Source: DASSUW01 sp963759375
GTDB taxonomy: Bacteria > Actinomycetota > Thermoleophilia > Solirubrobacterales > Solirubrobacteraceae
Length of the DNA stretch: 64,000 nucleotides
Assembly (NCBI GenBank): GCA_963759375.1
Contig: CAVWYY010000001.1
Span: forward strand, 434,001-498,000
Reading direction: 5' to 3'
Part shown: piece after piece, positions 25,177 to 33,304 of the stretch
How positions within the stretch are numbered: the first letter of the stretch is position 1
Layout of the letters: each line of letters starts with the position of its first letter
Program-made: the position numbers and the translations under genes
The notes under the pieces: generated by a model
Told to the model about the DNA's origin: nothing
Database searches by the model: none
The model's input: the letters and a program-made list of their open reading frames with translations, nothing else

Positions 25177-26193
25177 TCACGCCGGGAGCGCCGCGCGAAG
25201 GATCCTGAGCCAGTTCGCGCTCAGGATCGCGTCGAGCCGTTCGCCGTCGTAGCCACGCTCTCGGAGAGCGCTCACGAGGGCCGGGTAGTCCTCTGGCCCT
25301 GCGAAGCCCTTGAGTGCCAGGCGCGCCTTCCTGAGCGCGACGGTCTCGGCGTTCGGTGCGTCGTCGAGGCCGTCTCCATGCTCGGTAGGTGCCGCCTGAT
25401 CGATGAAGTCGGCCCCGAGCCCGACGTGTGTGATCCCCGTCACCCCGACGGCGTGATCGAAATGATCGAGCCAACGGCGCAACGTCGGAGCCTCCCGGTC
25501 GACGACGAACGGGATCGCCATCATCCCGACCACGCCTCCGCACTCAGCGAGCGCCTGAAGCTGCCAGTCGGCGAGGTTTCGTGGGTGATCGCAGACGGCG
25601 CGGCAGCCCGCGTGCGTGACTGAGAACGGCACCTCCTCCCCCAGCACGTCACGCCAGGTCTGCTCAGACGCGTGTGCTAGGTCCAGGACGACGCCCAGCT
25701 CGGCGAAGCGGCGCACGAGCGCGCGTCCCCGTTCGGTCAGCCCTTGTGTGGGTGTGTCGATCCCCCCGGCGAACTCATTCGGGTGGTTCCACGTCAGACC
25801 CGCCGAGCGGACCCCGCGTTCGTACCACTCCTCGAACGCGCCGGGATCGCCCTCGAGCGGCTCAACTCCCTCCATCGAGAGCACGAGCCGCAGCCGCCGG
25901 TCCTCGAGCTCCTGGCGTGCGCGGACCAGGCACACCCGCTCCGCGTTCGCCTCGACCGCGCGCCTGAGCTCGGCCTCCTGAGCCAGCGCTCGTCCACGCC
26001 ACCCGTCCCCGGGCGCACACGCGCCGTACAACGGGCAGATCTGGACACCGACGCCGCCCGCCTCGAGTCTCGGCAACCAATACCGCTCGAACAAACGATC
26101 GTCGCCTCGGCGCAAGATGAGCTCAAGCGACGGCTCATCGCCGCCGGCGATGAGCAACTCGAGCAGCACGTCGGTATGGGCGTCAACGATCAC
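25177..26193 (-). CDS. Membrane-dipeptidase family (M19) peptidase
   Basis: A 338-residue zinc amidohydrolase-fold dipeptidase. The zinc ligands are seen as His-x-Asp in VDAHTD right at the N-terminus, Glu in LSMEGVEP, His in VVLDLAHASEQTW and His in FSVTHAGCRAVCDHPRNLAD. GTG at 26193 (MIVDAHTD) gives the standard start directly before the first metal motif; longer in-frame starts add only low-complexity sequence. No signal peptide, so probably cytosolic. In bacteria the family hydrolyses dipeptides, including D-containing ones. It stands alone between two gaps. Confidence 0.87.
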   Translation of the reverse strand: MIVDAHTDVLLELLIAGGDEPSLELILRRGDDRLFERYWLPRLEAGGVGVQICPLYGACAPGDGWRGRALAQEAELRRAVEANAERVCLVRARQELEDRRLRLVLSMEGVEPLEGDPGAFEEWYERGVRSAGLTWNHPNEFAGGIDTPTQGLTERGRALVRRFAELGVVLDLAHASEQTWRDVLGEEVPFSVTHAGCRAVCDHPRNLADWQLQALAECGGVVGMMAIPFVVDREAPTLRRWLDHFDHAVGVTGITHVGLGADFIDQAAPTEHGDGLDDAPNAETVALRKARLALKGFAGPEDYPALVSALRERGYDGERLDAILSANWLRILRAALPA

Positions 26194-26555
26194 GACGCGC
26201 AGTCTGCCGAACCTCGGGCAACGCCCACGATCCGCGCCGCTGCTCTCAATGTGACTCGACGCGCTGCGGTCGTGCGTCGACATAGCCCGGCGCGCTCCTG
26301 CTCTCACCTGTTGCGAGCGTCTTGCGGGGCAGCCGTCTCACGACCGGAATGGACGAGACGCGAGCGTCGTCGCGTTCGCTGGCGCGCTTTTGCTTCCGCC
26401 TGGACGCGATCGGCGCCGTGCGGCCGCTCGCGGACAATCGCGTTTCGTCCAGACCGGTAGCCCCGGCGAGTCCCGCTTCGGCTACCGCTTAGGCCTCATT
26501 CCGACAGCGCCGGTGCGACGGGTCCGGTGGGCGGGCACCGCTGACGGTTCCGACA
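26194..26555. other. Intergenic region with degenerate repeats
   Basis: No gene seen in 362 bp. It contains CGCTTTTGCTTCCGCCTGGA (26385-26404) followed by CGCGATCGGCGCC, related to the repeats at 36121 and 37600. At 26491-26520 CCTCATTCCGACAGCGCCGG resembles the start of the repeats at 31681 and 33487. These look like decayed copies of intergenic repeat families. Confidence 0.4.
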
Positions 26556-27743
26556 TCAGTCAGCAGGACCGAAGGCGTCTGGGCGAGCTGCGCCCGGCTG
26601 CGCGGGACCGAGTAGGACTGTCCCTTCAGCCTGGACCTCGACGACAAGCGCGAGCGACTCTGAAGGTCCGCTGCCGACGAGTCCCCGCAGCTGCTCCTCC
26701 TGCTCGTGTGCAAGTGGCTCCTGTTCAGGACGGAAGCGAACGTCGATGTCGAGGCGGCCTTTGTAGCGCTTGATGTCCACCGGCGGAACCCGAAGACGGC
26801 GTGCCACCCGGTTCTTTGGACGGCTGGCCTCGTACTCGTCATGGCTCTCGCGCCATTCGTCGCTCGCTTCGAGCAGCTCGCCGCAAAGGCCGAAGAACTC
26901 TGGTAGAGCGGGATGCAGGCGGTCTTGCTCCTCCGCCACGGCCGCCTGGAGTTCCGCAGCGGTTCCCTGAGGAACCGCCACGAGGGCGTCGCTGCACTGC
27001 GCGAGGACGCTCGTGGCGTGCGTCAGCATGGCGAAGGTGTGCTCGACGTCGGCGGCGGCGAGCTTGCCGTCTCGGTACTGCCCCAGCTGGCGCCGGGCTG
27101 TGCTCTCAATCTGGTGCCACAGACGCTTAGCGTCGACAGCGGCGCGCCGCAGGTCGTGCGTGCGGCCGTCTGAGAGCCGGCCGTCACGGCGGGCAGCAGC
27201 CTGAGCATTTGCGGCGAGTTCGCTGATGTCTTTGAGCGCGCCGATGCGATCGTCATCGAGACGTGCCAGCACCTCATCGACGCCTGCCTTGATGCCGTCG
27301 AGCTTCTCCGAGATTTCTGCGAGGTAGTGCTGCTGCGTCGCAAGGGCCATTGCCTGCCAGGCCGCCGGACCGACAAGGTCTAGGGGCGTCGGCTTGACCT
27401 GGAAAAGGTCCGACTTGCCAACGATTTGTCCGTCCTTGACGTTTTTGACCAGAACTGACGCATCGCCGCGCTTGGGCGTCGCAGCTCGGAGAGTCCCGTC
27501 TCGGATGCCGGCGGCCAGGTCCTTGGGTGGGACAAGCTCGAACACGTCACCAGGGCGCGCTTTCCGCGCCAGACGGAGTCCCTCGCGTGTCGCGCGCCCG
27601 AGGGCGTCGCACATCTGTTCGGCTGCATTGCCCGTGATGCAGACCGTGTGCTCGCGGTCGACGCGCACTGGCAGCGCGCCTCGCGGCCGACCGAGTCCGT
27701 GGCCGCCGCCTACAGAAGGGAGCCCACGATGGTCGTCAGGCAC
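26556..27743 (-). CDS. Unknown 395-residue helical protein
   Basis: Not recognised. GTG at 27743 has an AGAGGAG ribosome site 5-6 bases upstream. About residues 60-120 include two lysine/glycine-rich beta segments (GDVFELVPPKDLAAGIRDGT; ASVLVKNVKDGQIVGKSDLF). From about 125 it is helical with coiled-coil character (QQHYLAEISEKLDGIKAGVD, EVLARLDDDRIGALKDISEL). The C-terminal third is charged and ends in a low-complexity tail. It has no membrane segment. Codon usage is less GC-biased than in neighbours, and it sits in the repeat-rich accessory stretch, suggesting transfer. Confidence 0.65.
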   Translation of the reverse strand: MPDDHRGLPSVGGGHGLGRPRGALPVRVDREHTVCITGNAAEQMCDALGRATREGLRLARKARPGDVFELVPPKDLAAGIRDGTLRAATPKRGDASVLVKNVKDGQIVGKSDLFQVKPTPLDLVGPAAWQAMALATQQHYLAEISEKLDGIKAGVDEVLARLDDDRIGALKDISELAANAQAAARRDGRLSDGRTHDLRRAAVDAKRLWHQIESTARRQLGQYRDGKLAAADVEHTFAMLTHATSVLAQCSDALVAVPQGTAAELQAAVAEEQDRLHPALPEFFGLCGELLEASDEWRESHDEYEASRPKNRVARRLRVPPVDIKRYKGRLDIDVRFRPEQEPLAHEQEEQLRGLVGSGPSESLALVVEVQAEGTVLLGPAQPGAARPDAFGPAD

Positions 27744-28028
27744 GCCTACTCCTCTTGCGTCTGGGACGGAGCAAGCTCTGAGCCGTCCACACTTGGCCTG
27801 CCAGCAGTCTCATCATGTCCAAGAAGGTCGTACCTGGCGCACTCCGCCTGACACCCGCTCCGAGGCCTTCGAGCCTCCTGCCGCCGGAAATTTGTTGCTC
27901 ATTGCGCGCTATTCCCGCGTGCCGACGCCGAAATTCCGGCCAACCGCGGTCGATGCACCGCCGGTCGGCGTCCACACGCACGGCGACGTCGAGGTAAGGC
28001 GCGGGTTCGTTCACTACGGACACCGGCG

Positions 28029-28226
28029 TCAGATCATCCACAGGAGGGCGGCGTAACCGAGGATCGTGGCGCCCACCATCAGTACGAACACGGTCGCCGG
28101 GGAGCGCAGCGGCATCGGCTTATGGCCGAGGTCATTGGACCACCCCACGGTCACGCCCGCGGGAAACGTGAGCATGAAGATGAACGCCGCGCCGCCGATG
28201 ATCCAGCCGAGCCACTCGGGAAGCAT
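28029..28226 (-). CDS. Small two-helix membrane protein
   Basis: A 65-residue protein with two hydrophobic segments, LGWIIGGAAFIFMLTFPAGV and ATVFVLMVGATILGYAALLW, joined by a short polar loop (GWSNDLGHKPMPLRS). ATG at 28226 with AGAAGGA upstream. No family recognised. A perfect CRP/GlxR-like palindrome lies about 100 bp upstream, so it may be under cyclic-nucleotide or FNR-type control. The gap from 27744 to 28028 on its other side is without a gene. Confidence 0.6.
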   Translation of the reverse strand: MLPEWLGWIIGGAAFIFMLTFPAGVTVGWSNDLGHKPMPLRSPATVFVLMVGATILGYAALLWMI

Positions 28227-28324
28227 CACGCGCCATCCTTCTGGTTGTAGGCGACGACCCGCATGCGTCAGGAATCGGCGGGCCAGGCGCTGCCTTGAGG
28301 CGCGCGCGCCTCTCCGCCCTCGCG

Positions 28325-28346
28325 TTGTGTGAGCCGCGTCACACAA
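28325..28346. promoter_or_regulatory. Perfect CRP/GlxR-like operator
   Basis: TTGTGTGA-N6-TCACACAA (28325-28346) is a perfect inverted repeat. Its core TGTGA-N6-TCACA is the consensus of the CRP family, including actinobacterial GlxR/Crp. It lies about 100 bp upstream of the small membrane-protein gene at 28226. No CRP gene is in the window. Confidence 0.55.
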
Positions 28347-28351
28347 GACGA

Positions 28352-28374
28352 GAGGCGCCTTGTGAGGGCGCCTC
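28352..28374. terminator. Strong hairpin, possibly a terminator
   Basis: GAGGCGCC-TTGTGAG-GGCGCCTC forms a perfect 8-bp stem. It has no T-run on either side. It follows the CRP-like site directly and may be a terminator or an mRNA-stabilising structure. Confidence 0.35.
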
Positions 28375-28399
28375 CGAACGTCACCAGGTGCTGGGGTGC

Positions 28400-28591
28400 G
28401 GGTGGATTCTGGTCAGAAAGGGCTGACCGTCCACTTCCGCTGCGAGCCGCGCGGCGAGTGGATCTGTCTCGGCGCCGAGACCGCGATCGCGGAGGGCCGC
28501 GCGCCGGCCTCGTCACCTCGACGTTGTCCACGACGACGGCGTCGTCGCCGACGGCGCCCAGTCCCTGCTCGTGGCCCCGCGCTTAGCCTGA
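28400..28591 (+). pseudogene. C-terminal remnant of an acyl-CoA thioesterase-like protein
   Basis: Three short frames together read like the end of a TesB-type thioesterase-fold protein. They are LTVHFRCEPRGEWICLGAET from 28423, GLVTSTL in the next frame, and VHDDGVVADGAQSLLVAPRL ending at TGA 28589-28591. Two frame changes separate them, and the N-terminal two thirds are missing. The piece overlaps the 3' end of the opposite serine-hydrolase gene by 9 bases. It is a decayed fragment and cannot be functional. Confidence 0.6.
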
Positions 28592-29713
28592 CCCGACCGC
28601 GGCGCGGACGAGCGCCTGGAAGATCCCGCCGTCGTTGTCGATCGCGTCGTCGTTCCAGGCGACGGCGACGGTGACGCGCTCCTTCGGCAGGTACCAGAGC
28701 TCGGTGTGGGTGCCGATGCCGTCGCCGGTGTGGCCCCATAGGTCGTGGTCGTCGACGTACCACTTGGCGAGGCCGAGGCCGTAGCCCGCCCAGAACCCGC
28801 CGTGATGGACGTCCTGCATCTCTTGCAGCGAGGACGGCTCCAGCACGTGGCCGCCGAGCAGCTCGCGGCCCCAGCGAGCGAGCGACGGGACGTCGCCGGC
28901 CAGCGCGATGGCGCCCGAGGACATCGTGGTCAGCGAGCGGCGTGGCAGCAGCCCGCTGCGGTCGTTGAAGTCGACCTGGCGGGCCAGGCCGTTGGGGTAC
29001 CAGTACGAGTGCGCGTGCGGCGGCGCCGGGCGCTCGCCGGGCTGGAGCGCGAGGCCGTCGCCGCCGGGCGCGCTGAGCACGTGGCGGCGGGCGAGCGCCG
29101 CGATCGGCGCGCTGCCGGCGCGCTCGAGGATCAGCCCCGCGAGCACGAACCCGGCGTCCGAGTACTCAGCGCCCTCGGTGCGCGGGCCAGGCTTCCCGGC
29201 GGCGGCGACGAACTGCCGCCGGGTCGGCGTCACCCGCGGGTGGTCGAACACCCGGAAGAAGAACGCGTCGGGCGGGTCACCCATCCCTGAGGTGTGGCCG
29301 AGCAGGTCGCGCACGGTCGCCTTCGGGTCGCCACGCCAGGCCGGGTACCAGCGGCGGATCGGATCGTCCAGGCGCAGGTGGCCCTGCTCGACGAGCCGCA
29401 TCGCGGTCGAGGCGGTGACGATCTTGGTGATGCTGTCGAACGGGATCGCGGTGTCGGTGGTCATCGGCCGGCGAGGGTGCAGCACGGCGTCGCCGGCCGC
29501 GCCCGACCACTCGCGCCCGTCCGCGAACACGACCGCGGCGGACGCGCCCGGGACGCCGGTATCGGCGACCTTCTTCGCCAGCGCCGCGTCGAGGCGGTGG
29601 GCCGCCGCAGGCGTGAACTGCACGCCCGGCGCTCGCGCCGCCCCGTCCTTGTCCGATCCTCCGCAAGCGGCGAGGAGGACGAGCACGACGCAGGCCAGAG
29701 CCAGGCGCGCCAC
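28583..29713 (-). CDS. Beta-lactamase-fold serine hydrolase, lipoprotein
   Basis: A 376-residue class-C/DD-peptidase-like hydrolase. The signal peptide ends in a lipobox (VLLAACGG, Cys17), so it is attached to the outer face of the membrane. Ser94-x-x-Lys97 is in DSITKIV; Tyr184 stands in the YSD motif; the third box is replaced by HTGDGIGTHTELW near the C-terminus. Family members are D-aminopeptidases, esterases or penicillin-binding relatives; the substrate is unknown. Start ATG 29713. It stands alone with a broken membrane-protein gene upstream. Confidence 0.87.
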   Translation of the reverse strand: MARLALACVVLVLLAACGGSDKDGAARAPGVQFTPAAAHRLDAALAKKVADTGVPGASAAVVFADGREWSGAAGDAVLHPRRPMTTDTAIPFDSITKIVTASTAMRLVEQGHLRLDDPIRRWYPAWRGDPKATVRDLLGHTSGMGDPPDAFFFRVFDHPRVTPTRRQFVAAAGKPGPRTEGAEYSDAGFVLAGLILERAGSAPIAALARRHVLSAPGGDGLALQPGERPAPPHAHSYWYPNGLARQVDFNDRSGLLPRRSLTTMSSGAIALAGDVPSLARWGRELLGGHVLEPSSLQEMQDVHHGGFWAGYGLGLAKWYVDDHDLWGHTGDGIGTHTELWYLPKERVTVAVAWNDDAIDNDGGIFQALVRAAVGSG

Positions 29714-29722
29714 GTGCCGACG

Positions 29723-30028
29723 CTACATCACTTCGACCGGTCGAACCATCCGAGCGTCGAGGTGCTGGCCCTGCCACGCGATCGCGCCCATCGAGAGCAG
29801 CAGCAGCGCTCAGCTCAAGGCCACGATCGGGTTGCTGGCGGCCCCGAAGCCCACGATGTTCACCACGCACGCCACGTGCAGACCGATCGCCGCCCAGGCC
29901 GGCGCGCGGCGGCCGCGGATCAGGCCGATCGTCAAGAGCACGACGCCGACGAGCACTGACAGCCGGCCGATCGTGTGGACGATGCTCGCGCCGAACGTGT
30001 TGTCGACGCGGTCGAGCACTGCGGCCAT
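29723..30028 (-). pseudogene. Small membrane protein with internal TGA
   Basis: The frame from 30028 encodes 72 residues with two hydrophobic helices (IGRLSVLVGVVLLTIGLIRG; PAWAAIGLHVACVVNIVGFG), then TGA at 29810-29812. The same frame continues without interruption through ALLLLSMGAIAWQGQHLDAR to TAG at 29723-29725. That continuation restores a third hydrophobic helix, so the TGA probably replaces TGG or a similar codon. No selenocysteine context is seen. A nonsense mutation or a base error are the simple explanations. Confidence 0.55.
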
Positions 30029-30357
30029 CTGGGCGCGGTCCGCGTCCGGACCGGTCGCAGTGTTGCCTTCGTCTCTAAAGATCAGGAACGGATCAACGGA
30101 CAGGCCCGTCAGGCCATATCAAGGAACGTCCGACGACATGACCCAACCGTCGGGGCGCGGTGCGTTGATCGGCCGCTGCTTCCATGCGACACGCAGCAGT
30201 CCAGTCGCCGCTAGCGCTTTGCGCGAAGGGAGCGCTCGCCAGTACGGCCCGTCCACGCTTCTGGATCTGCCTCGTGGTGGGATGCGGGATCCGGCGTCCT
30301 CGATGATCGGGAGGACCTGTCGTTGTGACGATTCCGGCGCGCTGGCGTAGTGGAGGC

Positions 30358-31527
30358 ATGAGCCGGCTCTCGCGCGCGGTGTTCCTCCTGGTGGTCGCGC
30401 TGCTCGCCGGGTGCGGCGATTCCGGGACGGGCGGGAAGGCGAGCGGCGCGTGGGGGCGCCTGTCGGACCCGCCGCTGAGCGCTCGCGAGGCCGCGACGGC
30501 GGTCGCGGTCGGCGGCGAGGCGCTGTTCCTGGGTGGCAGCGACGCGCCGCCGTGTCCGCCTAACGCCGACTGTGTCGCTCCCGGCGAGCCGCCGCTGCGC
30601 GATGGCGCCGCCTTCGATCCCGCAGCGGGCACGTGGGAGCGGATCGCCTCGGCGCCCGTTGGCTTCAGCTGGGCCTACACGGCGGTCCTCGGCGATGCGC
30701 TCTACCTCCTGATCCCGGGAGAGAAGGGACGGCCGGACGCGCCGCCCGCGTTCCTGCGCTACCAGCGGCGCGCCGACCGCTGGAAGGAGCTGCCGCTGCC
30801 GCCGGACGCTCGGGGACGGTCGCTTGTCGCGACGGACAGGCAGCTCGTGGCGTACGCCGAGTCGGAGGAGCGCGACGCGGTCAAGGACATGGCGTTCGAT
30901 CCGGCGAGTAAGGAGTGGTCGGCGCTGCCCGACGACCCGCTTCCCCCGACCTACGGGCGGACGATGGCCTGGAGCGGCCGGGAGCTCGTGTTGTTCGCCG
31001 CCGAGTTGGTGGCGCAACCCGGCGCGGAGAAACCGTCCGTGCTCATCGCCGCTGCGTTCGACCCGCGCGCGGGCTCGTGGCGGCGGCTGCGCGACTCGGA
31101 GATCCTGGGCGGCGGCGGCCGCTGGTTCACCCACGAGGGGCGCATGATCTTGCCCGCGCTGGGTGGCGCAGACGGCGGCGAGACCGGTAACTGGGGCCGG
31201 ACGTACCCCAACGGCGGCATCCTCGACCTGGACGAGGATCGCTGGCTCCCGCTGCCCGACGGCCCCGACGGCGACGAGGAGTTCGCCGCCGGCACCGTGG
31301 CCGGTGAGCGGGCCGACGTGTTCGGGGTGGGCGACTGGATCCTCGACGCCGTTGTCGGCAAGTGGATCCCGGTCCCCCGGCTGGAGGACCGGGGCGGCGA
31401 CAGCCTCGTGAGCGGGCGCGCGCTGGTCGCCGCAGGCCGCCACGTGGTCGCGTTCGGCGGCGCGCGCTCGTCGGGCAACGGCAGCATGGAGCTCCTCACC
31501 GACGCCTGGACCTGGTCGATCCCCTGA
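30358..31527 (+). CDS. Kelch-like beta-propeller lipoprotein
   Basis: A 389-residue secreted lipoprotein. ATG 30358 with GGAGG just upstream; signal peptide with lipobox LLAGCGDS. The rest has repeated blades ending in a Trp motif (AAFDPAAGTWERI; AFDPASKEWSALP; AAFDPRAGSWRRL; DAWTWSIP), spaced about 50-60 residues, which is the pattern of Kelch/galactose-oxidase-type propellers. No catalytic residues are obvious, so it is likely a binding protein on the cell surface. It has a long gap behind it and no operon partner. Confidence 0.75.
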   Translation: MSRLSRAVFLLVVALLAGCGDSGTGGKASGAWGRLSDPPLSAREAATAVAVGGEALFLGGSDAPPCPPNADCVAPGEPPLRDGAAFDPAAGTWERIASAPVGFSWAYTAVLGDALYLLIPGEKGRPDAPPAFLRYQRRADRWKELPLPPDARGRSLVATDRQLVAYAESEERDAVKDMAFDPASKEWSALPDDPLPPTYGRTMAWSGRELVLFAAELVAQPGAEKPSVLIAAAFDPRAGSWRRLRDSEILGGGGRWFTHEGRMILPALGGADGGETGNWGRTYPNGGILDLDEDRWLPLPDGPDGDEEFAAGTVAGERADVFGVGDWILDAVVGKWIPVPRLEDRGGDSLVSGRALVAAGRHVVAFGGARSSGNGSMELLTDAWTWSIP

Positions 31528-31875
31528 TGAGCCCGCTGCCGTCCCTACCGCCGCGACTTGGGCTGGCTCCAGCATCGCGCGCCTCTGCATCGCCTGCCAG
31601 GAGCGCATGTGCCCGGGTCGCGGAGTTGCGCTTTGCGCGAAACGCAGCAGCTAGTACGACGCCAACTCGAGTGCTGCCTATGCCTCGTTGCGACAGCGAC
31701 GGTGCTCGAGCTCGGTCCGATGGCAAGCCGCGCTGCGCGGACATCGTGCCCGTGCATCGGATGCGCCGGGTTCGGCCGAGTCGCACTCCTGTTAGGCGCG
31801 AAGGCGACGAAGATCGATGGCTTCCGCGACGCGTCGCCCGGACGCCGGGCAGCAACGCAGCAACGCTAGTGCGCA
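31528..31875. other. Intergenic region with dispersed repeats
   Basis: No gene seen. It holds a CTTTGCGCGAA palindromic core (31631-31641) and the first copy of a 110-bp repeat (31681-31790) shared with 33487-33600. Confidence 0.5.
31681..31790 (+). repeat. 110-bp intergenic repeat, copy A
   Basis: Shares with 33487-33600 the ordered blocks TGCCTC, GAGAGCGACG or GACAGCGACG, GCTCGAGCT/GCGCGAGCT, TCCGAT, CGTGCC, TGCA, CGGATGC and GGCCGAGT. A weaker match to its left end is at 26491. Identity is roughly two thirds by eye. Neither copy has an intact protein frame. Confidence 0.5.
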
Positions 31876-32214
31876 TCATTCTGGGGCTTTGCGCAGGAGG
31901 GTCGAGACGCGTTGCCGTGTGACGCCGAAGCGCTCCGCAATCTCCTCCATCGTCAGGCCCTCGGCGTAGAGCGCGCGCGCCTCGGCCCGGCGTACGTTCG
32001 CTCCACTCCTGTCGAGCGCCGTTGAACTCTCGGTGAGCAGCTGCACGATGAGCGGGCCGTCGCTTCTGGAGACGCTCTCGGTGTACGACGCGCCTTTCGC
32101 GCGCAAGCGCCGGAGCTGGGCGATTCGCTTCTTGATCAGCGTTGTCCGCTTCTGGTTGTCGGCGAGCGTGTCCTCGAGCGCCGCCAGTGCTTCAAGGAAT
32201 GGGTCTTGGGCCAT
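31876..32214 (-). CDS. Helix-turn-helix DNA-binding protein
   Basis: A 112-residue protein. The N-terminal half is a charged helix (LEALAALEDTLADNQKRTTL, then KKRIAQLRRLRAKG). The C-terminal 40 residues are an HTH of the sigma region 4/resolvase type: ARALYAEGLTMEEIAERFGV TRQRVSTLLRK. It is divergent from a SigB-type sigma-factor gene, and the gap between them has three 15-bp direct repeats, each with a palindrome. I infer that it binds those repeats and controls itself and perhaps the sigma gene. Confidence 0.75.
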   Translation of the reverse strand: MAQDPFLEALAALEDTLADNQKRTTLIKKRIAQLRRLRAKGASYTESVSRSDGPLIVQLLTESSTALDRSGANVRRAEARALYAEGLTMEEIAERFGVTRQRVSTLLRKAPE

Positions 32215-32236
32215 GGATCCAGTCTCGTAGGGGCGG

Positions 32237-32302
32237 TTGACAACGGGGCGGTGAGCAACGACTATTGCGGCAATCCCTATTGCTGCAATGGCTATTGCGG
32301 TA
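32237..32302 (+). promoter_or_regulatory. Promoter with three 15-bp operator iterons
   Basis: ATTGCGGCAAT (32264-32274) and ATTGCTGCAAT (32279-32289) are perfect ATTGC-N-GCAAT palindromes; a third half, ATTGCGGTA, starts at 32294. The spacing is exactly 15 bp. TTGACA at 32237-32242 is a good -35 box; the first iteron would cover the -10 position 17 bp further on. The layout fits cooperative repression by the adjacent HTH protein. Confidence 0.65.
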
Positions 32303-32395
32303 CTCTACCGGACCTTGGCTGGGTTCGCGTCGTGCGTGAGCCGCACGCGAGCGTCAGCGTGCCATCCCGTGTCCCTACGAACCGGAGGACTCGCC

Positions 32396-33304
32396 ATGGA
32401 CTCCATGACAACGACACAGAAGTCACCGTCTATGGTTGTGAGCGCACGATGGCCGGGCGCTCCAGTTCCCGTGGTCTCCAGCAGGAATGTGCGGTCGCGA
32501 CGGGGCGCAGCGAACGACGGCCGCCGCAACGGCGCCGGCGACGACCGGCTGGCGCGCACGCTCAACGAGCGGCGACTGTTCGCGCGCTATCGCGAGCGTG
32601 ACGATCGGGCGGCCCGCGACGCGCTGGTGGAGCGGTTTCTCCCACTCGCCACGCAGCTGGCGCGACGTTACCACCGGGGCAACGAGCCGCTGGACGACCT
32701 CGTTCAGGTCGCGTCCGTGGGCCTGCTGAAGGCCATCGACCGGTTCGACCCCGCACGCGGCACCGCGTTCTCGTCGTTCGCCGTACCGACGATTGCGGGA
32801 GAACTGAAGCGCCATTACCGCGACAAGGGCTGGGCTGTTCGGGTCCCGCGCGACCTGCAGGAACTGGCGCTGCGCGTCGACCGCGCGACCGATCCCCTCT
32901 TTCATAAGCTCGGGCGCGCACCGACTCCGTCCGAGATCGCTGACGAGGTGGGGGTCACCATCGAGCAGGTGCTCGAAGCGCACGAGGCGGCAGCCGCCCA
33001 CCGAGCCGACTCTCTCGATCGCCCCGTCTCCGACGCCGACCAGGACGCTACGCGGGTCGTTGACACGCTGGGCGGCGACGAGCCGGGCTACCGTCAGGCC
33101 GAGGACTCCGCCACCGTCGCGTCTATGGCGTCGGTCCTCAGCGACCGCGAGCGGGAGATCCTGAGGCTGCGCTACGAAGAGGACATCACGCAGTCAGAGA
33201 TAGGCGACCGCGTCGGCCTCTCGCAGATGCACATCTCGCGGTTGCTGCGGCAAGCCGTCGCGCGGCTGCGCGAGGCCGCGCAGGTAAGCGAGGAACCGGC
33301 ATAA
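32396..33304 (+). CDS. SigB/SigF/SigG-type RNA polymerase sigma factor
   Basis: A 302-residue group-3 sigma factor. ATG 32396 with CCGGAGGAC ahead. Region 2 is AARDALVERFLPLATQLARR and LDDLVQVASVGLLKAIDRFD; region 3 has KLGRAPTPSEIADEVGVTIE; region 4 is LSDREREILRLRYEEDITQS with LSQMHISRLLRQAV. The first ~50 residues are an unstructured basic leader. Such factors direct general stress or sporulation-like programmes and are usually held by anti-sigma kinases. None lies next to it; the HTH protein and iterons upstream suggest transcriptional control instead. Confidence 0.92.
   Translation: MDSMTTTQKSPSMVVSARWPGAPVPVVSSRNVRSRRGAANDGRRNGAGDDRLARTLNERRLFARYRERDDRAARDALVERFLPLATQLARRYHRGNEPLDDLVQVASVGLLKAIDRFDPARGTAFSSFAVPTIAGELKRHYRDKGWAVRVPRDLQELALRVDRATDPLFHKLGRAPTPSEIADEVGVTIEQVLEAHEAAAAHRADSLDRPVSDADQDATRVVDTLGGDEPGYRQAEDSATVASMASVLSDREREILRLRYEEDITQSEIGDRVGLSQMHISRLLRQAVARLREAAQVSEEPA

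Noticed and set aside
29810..29812. TGA as selenocysteine codon
   Set aside because: The protein is a small membrane protein without redox motif, and no SECIS-like hairpin directly follows. Mutation or base error is simpler.
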